Positions 8,504 to 16,796 of a stretch of 64,000 nucleotides of DNA are shown piece by piece. Position numbers and translations under genes: made by a program. A model generated the notes under the pieces. It did no database searches. It was not told the DNA's origin and saw only the letters and a program-made list of their open reading frames with translations. Positions within the stretch are counted from its first letter, which is position 1, and each line of letters opens with the position of its first letter. Source of the DNA: Paenibacillus_I sp035510375 (lineage in GTDB: Bacteria; Bacillota; Bacilli; Paenibacillales; Paenibacillaceae); assembly GCF_035510375.1 (NCBI RefSeq), contig NZ_DATKHG010000058.1. The stretch is one strand, 5' to 3'.

Positions 8504-10114
8504 ATGGCTGGCGAAATATTCGTGTTTGACACAACGCTGCGAGACGGCACGCAAGGAGAAGGCATCAGCCTCTCGGCGGACGATAAAATCAAAATTGCCA
8601 GGAAGCTGGATACGCTCGGCGTTCATTATATTGAAGGCGGCAACCCGGGCAGCAACAATAAGGACATTGAATTTTTCAAACGGGCGAAGGAGCTGCGGTT
8701 GAATGCCAAAATTACGGCGTTCGGCAGCACCCGGCGAAAAAATATCACGGCCGAGCAGGACGGCAACCTGCAGCGCATCGCCGAATCCGGCGTCCCTGCG
8801 GCGACGCTGGTGGGCAAGGCGTGGGATTTCCATGTGCATACCGCCCTGCAGACGACGCTCGACGAGAATTTGTCGATGATCTATGATTCATTCGCTTTTT
8901 TGAAGCGGCACGCCATGGAAGCGATCTACGACGCCGAACACTTTTTCGACGGATTCAAGCACAACCCCGAGTACGCACTCGCGGCGCTTCGCAAGGCGCA
9001 TGAAGCCGGCGCCGACTGGCTTGTGCTGTGCGATACGAACGGCGGCACGCTTCCTAATGAAATTCGCGACATCGTGGCGCGCGTTAGCAGTGAGCTTGAC
9101 GCGCCGATCGGCATTCACACCCATAACGACTGCGAGCTGGCGGTCGCCAATACGCTGGCGGCGGTACAGGCGGGCGCCACGCAGGTACAGGGCACGATCA
9201 ACGGATACGGCGAACGGTGCGGCAATGCCAACCTGTGCTCAATCATTCCGAACTTGCAGCTTAAGTTGGGATACCGCTGCATCGCGGACGAGCAAATGCG
9301 GCAGCTCACGAGCGCCGCGCGCTACGTCAGCGAAATCGCCAACGCCCATATGCCGGTCGGCCAGCCTTTCGTCGGCAGCGCGGCTTTCGCGCACAAGGGC
9401 GGCATCCACGTGTCGGCGGTCATGAAGGACTCCAAAACGTATGAGCACATTGCGCCCGAGCTTGTCGGCAACAAGCAGCGCGTGCTCGTGTCGGAGCTGG
9501 CAGGACAGAGCAATATCATCTCGAAGGCGCAGGAGATGGGCCTCGACGTGAACGCAAACAATGAGCATACGAAATCGATCATCGACAAGATCAAGGACCT
9601 CGAGCACCAAGGCTACCAATTCGAGGGGGCCGACGCCTCTCTCGAGCTGCTGCTGCGGGAAGCGTTCGGCGAGACGAAGGAAATATTCCGGCTCGAATCG
9701 TTCAAAATGCTCGTCGAGAAGTCGGCCGGCCAAATGGTCTCGGAGGCGATCGTCAAAATCAACGTCGACGGACAAACCGTCTATACGGCCGCGGAGGGCA
9801 ACGGACCGGTCAACGCGCTGGATAACGCGCTGAGAAAAGCGCTGGTCCAATTCTATCCCGATATTATGGATGTCGTGTTGTCCGACTACAAGGTGCGCGT
9901 CATCGACGAGAAGGACGCTACCGCCGCCAAGGTGCGCGTTATGATCGAATCGACCGACTTCAACAACACATGGAGCACGGTCGGCGTGTCCGACAATATC
10001 ATTGAAGCCAGCTGGGAAGCGCTGGTCGACAGCATCCGTTACGCCCTGCTCGGCTCGGAAAAGCAGGAGAGCGGGCAGGCGATGCGCGCACAACTGGGCC
10101 TGGTCAACCACTGA
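8504..10114 (+). CDS. cimA: (R)-citramalate synthase
   Basis: A 536-aa enzyme of the isopropylmalate/homocitrate synthase family. The N-terminal TIM barrel begins FVFDTTLRDGTQGEG, the signature of the citramalate branch rather than LeuA (RDGEQ). Metal ligands lie in GIHTHNDCELAVAN and GTINGYGERCGNANL, and AFAHKGGIHVSAV is also present. The C-terminal regulatory (LeuA dimer) domain spans about 385-525. It condenses acetyl-CoA with pyruvate to give citramalate, an alternative entry to isoleucine. The ATG at 8504 is preferred over an in-frame ATG 39 bases earlier because AAGGAGG lies 11 bases upstream. It stands alone, with a hairpin terminator after it. Confidence 0.93.
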   Translation: MAGEIFVFDTTLRDGTQGEGISLSADDKIKIARKLDTLGVHYIEGGNPGSNNKDIEFFKRAKELRLNAKITAFGSTRRKNITAEQDGNLQRIAESGVPAATLVGKAWDFHVHTALQTTLDENLSMIYDSFAFLKRHAMEAIYDAEHFFDGFKHNPEYALAALRKAHEAGADWLVLCDTNGGTLPNEIRDIVARVSSELDAPIGIHTHNDCELAVANTLAAVQAGATQVQGTINGYGERCGNANLCSIIPNLQLKLGYRCIADEQMRQLTSAARYVSEIANAHMPVGQPFVGSAAFAHKGGIHVSAVMKDSKTYEHIAPELVGNKQRVLVSELAGQSNIISKAQEMGLDVNANNEHTKSIIDKIKDLEHQGYQFEGADASLELLLREAFGETKEIFRLESFKMLVEKSAGQMVSEAIVKINVDGQTVYTAAEGNGPVNALDNALRKALVQFYPDIMDVVLSDYKVRVIDEKDATAAKVRVMIESTDFNNTWSTVGVSDNIIEASWEALVDSIRYALLGSEKQESGQAMRAQLGLVNH

Positions 10115-10133
10115 CACCGATGCAGCCGAACAA

Positions 10134-10183
10134 CAACAAACGGCAATGGAATCCGAACCTGCGGATCCCATTGCCGTTTGTTG
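10134..10183. terminator. Long hairpin between convergent cimA and the TlpA-like gene
   Basis: About 20 bases (10134-10154) pair with 10163-10183 around an 8-base loop. The T tracts are weak on both sides, but the position between two convergent stops supports a shared terminator. Confidence 0.6.
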
Positions 10184-10219
10184 GTTTACTGATAAAGATT
10201 TTACCGCCCCCAGAACCGT

Positions 10220-10750
10220 TCAGCTCCACTTTGCGATGAGCGACTCCCATTTGGCTATCGGGATCACACCCGTGACCCGTTCCCGAATGACGCCGTCCCT
10301 GTCGACCAGCAGCGTCGTCGGAAACTGCTCCACATTGTACAAATCGGTCACCGCCCCTTCCCGGTCCATAAGAACCGTGAACGTAAGGCCGAACTCATCC
10401 ACGAATTGCCGGGCCTCGCGTTCCCTGTCATACTTGGTGGCGTTGACTCCGATCAGCGTCATTCTATCCCGATAACGCTCATGCAGCTTTTGCAAATCAG
10501 GCGCTTCCAGAATGCATGGCCCGCACCAGGAGGCCCAGAAATTGATCATCACCACTTTATCGGACGGCCCACCGACGCGCACCGTCCGATCGTCCAGATC
10601 GGGCAGATCGAACGCCGGAGCGGCGTAGCCTTTTTTCGGTTTGACCTCGCCGGTCGGCGCGGCGGCGCTCCGGTCTTTGCCGTTGTACTGGTACAAGGCG
10701 AAAACCGCGAGCAGCGCCATAATGATCAAGAGCGGCCATCGTCTCTGCAT
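10220..10750 (-). CDS. Membrane-anchored TlpA/ResA-type thiol-disulfide oxidoreductase
   Basis: A 176-aa protein with an N-terminal membrane anchor (WPLLIIMALLAVFALY) and an extracytoplasmic thioredoxin fold. The active site is NFWASWCGPCILEAPDL, with the cis-proline in EQFPTTLLVDRDG. ResA-like proteins reduce disulfides outside the membrane, for example apocytochrome c cysteines. No cytochrome maturation genes are adjacent, so the partner is unknown. It is transcribed divergently from the MFS gene, with 140 bases between the starts. Confidence 0.88.
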   Translation of the reverse strand: MQRRWPLLIIMALLAVFALYQYNGKDRSAAAPTGEVKPKKGYAAPAFDLPDLDDRTVRVGGPSDKVVMINFWASWCGPCILEAPDLQKLHERYRDRMTLIGVNATKYDREREARQFVDEFGLTFTVLMDREGAVTDLYNVEQFPTTLLVDRDGVIRERVTGVIPIAKWESLIAKWS

Positions 10751-10890
10751 GCATGTCCCTACTTTCCTGCTTCCTGTATGCTTTCACGTCCGTTAAAGCC
10801 ATCTTATCACGAGGCGGAATGGCGGTTCAAGCAAGGGGGTACATTAACAAACGGATTTCCTTTATCACCGAGAACCGGAGGTTGGTACCC

Positions 10891-12192
10891 ATGCAAAAAG
10901 CGAAAGCCGGATGGAGCTACGGCGGCGGCGCGGACAAAGGCCGTTTTCATGCGTCGGAGTCACAGAAAGAGGAACAACCCGGCGGAGGAAGGAAATCGAA
11001 GTGGATCGAATATATCGCGCTCGCGACCGTCCCGATGGTGCTTGTGCTGGGTAACTCCATGCTTGTGCCGATTTTGCCGGAGCTGGAGAAGCAAATGGGC
11101 GTAAGCTCCCTTCAGGCCAGCCTTGTCATTACATTATTTTCCGTTACGGCCGGCGTATTTATACCTGTGGCCGGTTATTTGTCGGACCGCTTCTCCCGCA
11201 AAGCGATCATCCTCCCCTCGCTTGCCGTATACGGCGCAGCAGGCGTGCTGGCCGGCTTCGGCGCGCTGTGGGAATCCTATCCGGTGCTGATTGCCGCCAG
11301 GGCCCTGCAAGGGCTCGGCGCCGCGGGTACGGCTCCGATCGCCATGGCCTTGGTCGGCGATATGTATAAGGACGGAGCCGAAAGCGAAGCGCTGGGAATG
11401 ATCGAGGCCTCCAACGGGACCGGTAAAGTCATCAGTCCGATTCTGGGGTCGTTGTTCGCGCTGATCGTCTGGTATGCGCCCTTTTTCGCTTTCCCCGTGT
11501 TCTGCGCGCTGTCCCTGCTCGCCATGATGTTTCTGATCAAGGAGCCTGCCGGCCAAAAAGAGGCGCCGTCCCTGCGCGAGTACGCTTCGAACGTCGCCGG
11601 CGTATTCCGCAAAAAGGGCCGCTGGCTGATTCCGGCCTTCATCGCCGGCTCGCTCGCCTTGTTCACCCTGTTCGGCGTATTGTTCTTTCTGTCCAACATG
11701 CTCGAGAAGCCGCCCTATTCGATCGACGGCGTCGCCAAGGGCGGCGTGCTGGCCATCCCGCTTGTCGGCCTCGTCGTTACCGCCTACACCACAGGCCGCA
11801 TCATCAAGAACAACGGCAAGCTGATGCGTGTTCTCATGAACGTCGGCCTGCTCATGATGGCCGTCTCCCTGACCGTGGCGATATGGGGCGAACGCAACCT
11901 GATTCTGCTCATCGCGCTGCTCACCCTCAGCAGCGTCGGCACCGGCTTGCTTCTTCCATGCCTGAACACGCTAATCACGGGCGCTGTGGACAAGGCCCAC
12001 CGGGGCATGATTACGTCTCTTTACAGCAGCCTCCGCTTTCTCGGCGTCGCATTCGGCCCGCCGATATTCGAATGGCTGGGAGGCATTTCCCGCACGGTTC
12101 TGTTCGCAACCGTGTCGGTTCTGTCGGCCATCGCGCTTGCCTTTATCTTCTTCCTCGTCAAGCCGCCGGCGCGGGCGGGCGGAGCCGCCTGA
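10891..12192 (+). CDS. MFS multidrug-type transporter
   Basis: A 433-aa protein with 12 predicted membrane segments. Motif A between TM2 and TM3 reads GYLSDRFSRKAII, and TM5 has the glycine-rich drug/H+ antiporter motif (MIEASNGTGKVISPILGSL). A hydrophilic tail of about 40 residues, rich in Gly/Lys, precedes TM1. The ATG at 10891 with CGGAGG nine bases upstream is chosen over an in-frame ATG at 10753 that lacks a ribosome site. The substrate is unknown; the family suggests drug export. Confidence 0.88.
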   Translation: MQKAKAGWSYGGGADKGRFHASESQKEEQPGGGRKSKWIEYIALATVPMVLVLGNSMLVPILPELEKQMGVSSLQASLVITLFSVTAGVFIPVAGYLSDRFSRKAIILPSLAVYGAAGVLAGFGALWESYPVLIAARALQGLGAAGTAPIAMALVGDMYKDGAESEALGMIEASNGTGKVISPILGSLFALIVWYAPFFAFPVFCALSLLAMMFLIKEPAGQKEAPSLREYASNVAGVFRKKGRWLIPAFIAGSLALFTLFGVLFFLSNMLEKPPYSIDGVAKGGVLAIPLVGLVVTAYTTGRIIKNNGKLMRVLMNVGLLMMAVSLTVAIWGERNLILLIALLTLSSVGTGLLLPCLNTLITGAVDKAHRGMITSLYSSLRFLGVAFGPPIFEWLGGISRTVLFATVSVLSAIALAFIFFLVKPPARAGGAA

Positions 12193-12218
12193 CAGGGCCG
12201 CTTCTTATGCGGTATACT
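12189..12218 (+). promoter_or_regulatory. Promoter of the JAMM peptidase gene
   Basis: CTGACA (12189-12194, overlapping the MFS stop codon) and TATACT (12213-12218) are spaced 18 bases apart. Confidence 0.45.
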
Positions 12219-12285
12219 ACCGATAGTCGCGAAAGCGCGGCAACCGTATGGAACGCTCCCGAGAAAACGAGGTGACGGCAGGCCG

Positions 12286-12738
12286 ATGGAATCCCCATTG
12301 CATATTACAGCGGAAGCTTATGAACAATTACAGCACGTTTGCCGCGCCGCATGGCCGAACGAGGCGTGCGGCGTGCTGTCGGCGTCGCGGCCCGCTCATG
12401 GCGGGACGCCCGGGCCTGTGAACGGGGTGCACCCGATTCCGAATGCGTCGGGCCGTCCCGAACGGCGATTCGCCTTCGAGCCCGCAGCCTGGATCGAAAC
12501 GTTCTACCGCATCGCAAAAAACCGGCAAACGATTGCCGGTTTCTATCATTCCCACCCGAGCGGCTCGACGCTCCCTTCCCTCGCCGATGCGGCCGGTTGG
12601 CCGGGCAGCCCGAACGCCTCGTATTGGATCGTATCGCTGAGCGGAAGGGACCGCGGCGCGCTGATCAAGGCTTACCTGCCGCAGAAAGACGCATCGGGCG
12701 CGTTAATGTTTACTCAAGTAAGCGTACAAATCGCCTAA
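12286..12738 (+). CDS. JAMM/MPN (Mov34, M67) family metallopeptidase
   Basis: A 150-aa protein. The JAMM zinc motif is complete: Glu in WPNEACGVL, then GFYHSHPSGSTLPSLAD, which has HxH, Ser and Asp in the right spacing. Bacterial single-domain members cleave C-terminal extensions of ubiquitin-like sulfur carriers or related small proteins. No ThiS/MoaD gene is next to it, so the substrate is open. The start has GAGGTGA upstream. Its last 36 bases overlap the 3' end of the opposite-strand exonuclease gene. Confidence 0.88.
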   Translation: MESPLHITAEAYEQLQHVCRAAWPNEACGVLSASRPAHGGTPGPVNGVHPIPNASGRPERRFAFEPAAWIETFYRIAKNRQTIAGFYHSHPSGSTLPSLADAAGWPGSPNASYWIVSLSGRDRGALIKAYLPQKDASGALMFTQVSVQIA

Positions 12739-13440
12739 AGTGATTATATTGCGTAAAAAAATAAGGGCCAAAAACCGCTGCCACAGCTTTGCCGTCATGA
12801 TCGCATCCTCAAGCGCGTGGTGCCGCTGCGTCACCTCGACGCCGTAGCTTTCCAGCAGCTCATCGAGCCCGTAGCCGCTTCTCTTGGGCTCCAGCCATTT
12901 GGCGACCATCATCGTATCGAGCACGCGGTGCGTCAAATTGACCTTCGAGGTCCGCCACAGCGCCGCATTCAAAAACTGCTTGTCATGCCCGGAGCCGTGC
13001 GCGATCAGCACCCGCTGCTTGCCGGCGAATTCCATGAAATCGTGCAGCACCTGCATCAGGTCGGGCGCGGACTCGGCCATCGCGTTCGTGATGCCCGTCA
13101 ACTCGGTAATATGGCGCGGAATCCTGCGCTTCGGATTGACGAGGCTGTAGAACTGCCCGGACGGCAGCATCTGATCCCCCTTCATCGCGACTCCGCCCAC
13201 CGAAATGATCTCGTCGCCGCTATACGGATAAAACCCGGTCGTCTCCAGATCGAAGACGACCGTTTCCATTTCGCTCAGCGGCTGCTCCAGCGTCAATTGC
13301 TTGCGCTGCTCCCTCGACATCGAGCGGATAAAAGCCATCTGCTGAGCGTTCTGCTGGCCCAGCATCGAAGCGATCGCGGGCGTGATGCCTCCCATTTTGT
13401 ATAAATGCCAGGCACGTCCGACGCCCTTCTGTTCCTTCAT
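12703..13440 (-). CDS. DnaQ-like 3'-5' exonuclease
   Basis: A 245-aa protein with a DEDDh exonuclease domain at about 58-235. ExoI is VFDLETTGFYP, ExoII is AHGSGHDKQFLN, and ExoIII is HHALEDAIMTAKLW with the catalytic His and Asp. The N-terminal 55 residues form a helical extension rich in Gln (MLGQQNAQQMAFIRSM). It lies 16 bases after the GlnD-like gene and third in the amtB operon. A fused or paired NTase/DnaQ arrangement is also known near transporters in proteobacteria. The natural substrate is not known; RNA or oligonucleotide turnover is possible. Confidence 0.9.
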   Translation of the reverse strand: MKEQKGVGRAWHLYKMGGITPAIASMLGQQNAQQMAFIRSMSREQRKQLTLEQPLSEMETVVFDLETTGFYPYSGDEIISVGGVAMKGDQMLPSGQFYSLVNPKRRIPRHITELTGITNAMAESAPDLMQVLHDFMEFAGKQRVLIAHGSGHDKQFLNAALWRTSKVNLTHRVLDTMMVAKWLEPKRSGYGLDELLESYGVEVTQRHHALEDAIMTAKLWQRFLALIFLRNIITLGDLYAYLSKH

Positions 13441-13456
13441 TTTACTCCCCTCCGCC

Positions 13457-14530
13457 TTACTTGAGCTTGCCGAGCGTCTGCCTCAGGACGCGGCGCTGAA
13501 GCTTTCTGCCGGTCAGAAGACCACGCTTCAGCTCGCGCGCCAACTGCTTCGTCAGCCGGCTGCCGGGCAGCTTGCCGCTGCTCCCGTACGTCCCTTCCTC
13601 CGCGAGAGCGGTCGTATAAAGACGAAGCCGCAGAAACAAACGGAAAGCGGAAGCGTAATTGTCCGCATCGTGCTCCGAAAGCTTGCCGGCTTCGCGCAGC
13701 GCCCGTATCCTCTCCAGCGTGGATGTCGTCCGGATACCGGCCTGAATCGCCAGCAAACGAATCGAATTGACAAGCGGAATATAAGCTCCGTATTTAATAT
13801 CCAGACTGCCCGACTCCCGGCCGTACCGTTCCGTGAGCAGCTGTCCGAATATGCCGATCAGCACCTTGTGCCGGAGCGTATTCTCCAGCATCCTTCTCAC
13901 GATAACCGGGTGATCCAGCGTGTCGCGAAAATAGTGCTCCTTCAACCGGTCCGACAGCGACGGATCCCCGCTTACGATCCGCCCGTCCGCGATGATCAGC
14001 AGATAGCGGACGGCCTCCCAATGCGCCTCGTCAAACCATCGGTCGAGCTTCTCCATCCAACCGCGGAGCGAATCGCACCAATCCGGGTTGGAGCTGATGA
14101 CGTTGCCTTCGCAAGGCGGATATCCGACTTGCCGCAGCGAGTCGACGATGACCTGTGAGAAGGTGTGAAAATAGTGCCGCACCTGTTCCCCGTCCATCGA
14201 TTCGGGGGGATTGTCGTACAGCATGCCGCTGTCTTGGTCGCTTGCCAATGTCTGTTCCCTCCGGCCGCCGCTGCCGAACAACAAATAAGCGTATGGCACG
14301 GGGGGAGAACCGTTTCCCGCCCGTGCCATCTCTTGCTCTGCCAGGAAAATGCAGCGCGCAATAAGCGCATCGTGCATCCCGTTCAGGTCGTTATTGAATT
14401 GTTCGACGGAAGCCGAAGGGAGAAGCGACTGCATTCGCTGTTGAATCTGATCCCGCAAGCTGCGCAGCTCACCGACATGCCCGGCGGTGCCGACAAGTCC
14501 GTAAAGCCGCGCCATTACCGGATCGTTCAT
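13457..14530 (-). CDS. DUF294 GlnD-like nucleotidyltransferase
   Basis: A 357-aa protein. The nucleotidyltransferase core is FGSGGRREQTLASDQDSGMLYD (pol-beta type G-S plus D-x-D, about residues 88-108), followed by the C-terminal helical DUF294 region (about 225-350). Unlike proteobacterial relatives, it has no CBS or cyclic-nucleotide-binding domain; the N-terminal 70 residues are helical. GlnD-type enzymes uridylylate PII proteins. Here the gene directly follows amtB, in the place where a PII gene normally stands, so a link to ammonium sensing is suggested. The target is unknown and the activity is inferred from motifs only. Confidence 0.85.
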   Translation of the reverse strand: MNDPVMARLYGLVGTAGHVGELRSLRDQIQQRMQSLLPSASVEQFNNDLNGMHDALIARCIFLAEQEMARAGNGSPPVPYAYLLFGSGGRREQTLASDQDSGMLYDNPPESMDGEQVRHYFHTFSQVIVDSLRQVGYPPCEGNVISSNPDWCDSLRGWMEKLDRWFDEAHWEAVRYLLIIADGRIVSGDPSLSDRLKEHYFRDTLDHPVIVRRMLENTLRHKVLIGIFGQLLTERYGRESGSLDIKYGAYIPLVNSIRLLAIQAGIRTTSTLERIRALREAGKLSEHDADNYASAFRLFLRLRLYTTALAEEGTYGSSGKLPGSRLTKQLARELKRGLLTGRKLQRRVLRQTLGKLK

Positions 14531-14581
14531 TCGGCGCTCTCTCCCCTCGGTCGGTCTTGACGCCGTACCGCGAATCCGGTA

Positions 14582-15937
14582 TCAGGCGTTCAATCTTTCT
14601 TGCGCTTTTTTCATTTGTTCCGGGTAACCGTAGTTGCCGTGCTCGCTCAAGTCGAGACCGATAATCTCCTGCTCCTCGGTAACGCGGAAACCCATGATCA
14701 TTTTCATAACGCCCAGAATCAGGAACGAGGCGATCAGCACGAACGCGCCGACTGTGACGACCGACTCGAATTGAACCCACAATTGGTACCAGCTGCCCGT
14801 GTCGAACAATCCGCCTTGACCGACGCCGACTTTCTCGGCCAGCTCTTGCGTCGCGAAGAAGCCGTTTGCCAGCGTGCCCCAAACCCCGGCTGCGCCGTGT
14901 ACGGAAAGGGCGTAAATCGGATCGTCCACTTTCATTTTCTCGAAAAATTTGGCGCTGTAAAATACCAGAATGCCTGCGATGAAACCGATGACGACTGCCG
15001 CCCATGGCTCAACGAACGCCGAGGATGCGGTAATGGCGACCAGACCGGCGAGCGCGCCGTTCAGCATTGTCGTGATATCGGCTTTGCCCGTCACCGCCCA
15101 TGAAATCAGAAGCGCCGCTACAGCGCCCGCAGCCGCGCCAAGCTGCGTATTGAACGCGACATAAGCGAAGAAACCGTCGCCGACGCTGAGCGCGCTGCCC
15201 GCGTTGAAGCCGAACCAGCCGACCCAAAGCAACAGAACCGAAAGCGCCGTAAATACCTGGTTGTGCCCGAGAATTTCGTTGGCAGAGCCGTCTTTATTAA
15301 ATTTGCCGATCCGCGGTTTCAACAACACCGTCGCCGCGAAAGCTACAAGCGCGCCCGTCCAGTGAACGACAGTGGAGCCCGCATAGTCCTGCGCGCCGTC
15401 CTGCGCCAGCCAGCCGCCGCCCCAAATCCATTTTGCCACAACCGGATAAATAATTGAAGCGAAGAAAATCGTAAAAATCAAATAAGATGAGAGCTTTGCG
15501 CGTTCGGCGAAACCGCCCCAGGCGATCGACAGCGAGATGGTCGCGAACATCAGCTGAAAAATGAAGAAGGCCGTCGTTGCGTAGCCGTCACCCTCGCCCG
15601 CCACAATCGGAGGACTGAAGAAGAAGCTGCCGAGTCCGAAAAAATCGGTGCCGTTCGGCCCGAACGAAATGCCGTAGCCTACCGCCCAATAAATCAGCGA
15701 TGCCAAGCCCATCGTGAAGATCGTTTTACCGGCGACGTGGCCGGCGTTTTTCATACGGGTGGAGCCGCTCTCCAGCAGGATGAAACCTCCTTGCATCAAC
15801 AGAACGAGAACCCCGGCGAGCAAAATCCACAGCGTATTCAGCCCCATGTTCAGCATTCCCGCGGACGGCGCCGCGAAGGCCATTGCCGGGAATAATAACG
15901 ACAACGCTCCTAATGTTAGCAAAATTTTCTTGACCAC
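14582..15937 (-). CDS. amtB: Ammonium transporter
   Basis: A protein of about 451 aa. A signal peptide (KKILLTLGALSLLFPAMAFA) precedes 11 membrane segments. Amt signatures are present: FILLESGSTRMKNAGH, TVVHWTGALVAFAA, FNAGSALSVGDGF and the pore histidines in VVHWTG and ALSVHGAAG. It conducts ammonium/ammonia at low nitrogen. GTG at 15937 is preferred over GTG at 15946 because AAGGGA ends directly before the latter, giving nine bases of spacing to the former. A strong promoter and a GlnR-like box precede it. No PII (glnK) gene follows; a GlnD-like gene does, after 51 bases. Confidence 0.95.
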   Translation of the reverse strand: MVKKILLTLGALSLLFPAMAFAAPSAGMLNMGLNTLWILLAGVLVLLMQGGFILLESGSTRMKNAGHVAGKTIFTMGLASLIYWAVGYGISFGPNGTDFFGLGSFFFSPPIVAGEGDGYATTAFFIFQLMFATISLSIAWGGFAERAKLSSYLIFTIFFASIIYPVVAKWIWGGGWLAQDGAQDYAGSTVVHWTGALVAFAATVLLKPRIGKFNKDGSANEILGHNQVFTALSVLLLWVGWFGFNAGSALSVGDGFFAYVAFNTQLGAAAGAVAALLISWAVTGKADITTMLNGALAGLVAITASSAFVEPWAAVVIGFIAGILVFYSAKFFEKMKVDDPIYALSVHGAAGVWGTLANGFFATQELAEKVGVGQGGLFDTGSWYQLWVQFESVVTVGAFVLIASFLILGVMKMIMGFRVTEEQEIIGLDLSEHGNYGYPEQMKKAQERLNA

Positions 15938-15954
15938 AACGACCACTCCCTTAA

Positions 15955-15971
15955 TGTGATGTTTTCTAACC
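15955..15971 (-). promoter_or_regulatory. GlnR/TnrA-like operator in the amtB leader
   Basis: TGTGATGTTTTCTAACC matches the TGTNAN7TNACA consensus at seven of eight fixed positions. It lies about 15-31 bases downstream of the expected transcription start, between promoter and ribosome site. Binding there would repress rather than activate. Confidence 0.55.
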
Positions 15972-15992
15972 TAGTGTGAAATACTTAATGTC

Positions 15993-16021
15993 ATTATAGA
16001 CAGAACCACCCGGTTTGACAA
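15993..16021 (-). promoter_or_regulatory. Sigma-A promoter of amtB
   Basis: On the minus strand TTGTCA (16016-16021) and a perfect TATAAT (15993-15998) are 17 bases apart. The remaining upstream stretch to about 16250 is AT-rich and shows no gene. Confidence 0.75.
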
Positions 16022-16251
16022 TATGTTTTTTGCATTTTTTCGAGTCAAAGGGGTCGAAATTCTAACGTTCGTCTGTTTAATCAGCGTTAATGTTAGGTTT
16101 TAGTCCATTTTTGATGTGATTTTCGTCAAAAACAAGGCCGATTCTTCGCGTTTTTTCAAATATGAACGAAGCCGCACCCTCCGCCGCGGATCAATGCTTT
16201 CATTTATGTAGGAATATATGACGCCGGTCGCCGGACACAAAACCGTCACGT

Positions 16252-16281
16252 TTGACTGTACGGTTCTAAATTGGGTATTAT
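16252..16281 (+). promoter_or_regulatory. Promoter of the MerR gene
   Basis: TTGACT (16252-16257) and TATTAT (16276-16281) are 18 bases apart. The transcript would start near 16288, about 30 bases before the gene. Confidence 0.5.
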
Positions 16282-16319
16282 AGCGGTAAGAGTATAAGGA
16301 ACGGAAAGCGGGTGAGGAT

Positions 16320-16763
16320 ATTGGGGATAAAGTAGCGCTGTACCGCATTGGAGAATTGGCCAGGCAGGCGAACGTCAGCCCGCGGACGATCGATTTCTAC
16401 ACGACGATCGGCCTGATCGAACCGGTTAAACGGTCGTCAAAAAATTACCGGCTCTACGGATCTGAAACCTTGGACCGGCTCGAACGTATTGAACAGATGA
16501 AAAAAGAAAAACTCACGCTGGATGAGATCAAAAGCGTGCTCGACCAATGGAGCAAGGTTTCGCCCGAGGAGCACATCCACCGCAAGCTGACGGACCTGCA
16601 GCTTCATCTGACCCAGTTGCAGCGGGATGTGAAGGAGCTTGAGCCGGTCATCGGCCGACTGAAGCCGCAGCAGGCGAAGAACGTGTATAAACGCCTGATG
16701 CCCCAGACGGCCGCTTGCATCGAAGCGCTCATGATTCTGATCAATAAAGGGCCTCTTATGTAG
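16320..16763 (+). CDS. MerR-family regulator, probable ATT start
   Basis: The protein has an N-terminal MerR winged helix (LYRIGELARQANVSPRTIDF, YTTIGLI, YRLYGSETLDRLERI), a coiled coil at about 75-120 and a short C-terminal end without an obvious ligand domain. The usual MerR N-terminus (YRIGELA) is encoded from 16341. The first ATG/GTG/TTG in frame is TTG at 16356, which would delete the first helix. The frame is open back to a stop at 16287. ATT at 16320 gives MGDKVALYRIGEL, with a GGTGAGG ribosome-site-like sequence just upstream; CTG at 16338 is the alternative. It is followed 33 bases later by the zinc peptidase gene, a possible target. Confidence 0.8.
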   Translation: MGDKVALYRIGELARQANVSPRTIDFYTTIGLIEPVKRSSKNYRLYGSETLDRLERIEQMKKEKLTLDEIKSVLDQWSKVSPEEHIHRKLTDLQLHLTQLQRDVKELEPVIGRLKPQQAKNVYKRLMPQTAACIEALMILINKGPLM

Positions 16764-16796
16764 CGAGGACTTCAATAACAACGGAGGGAGATACAC

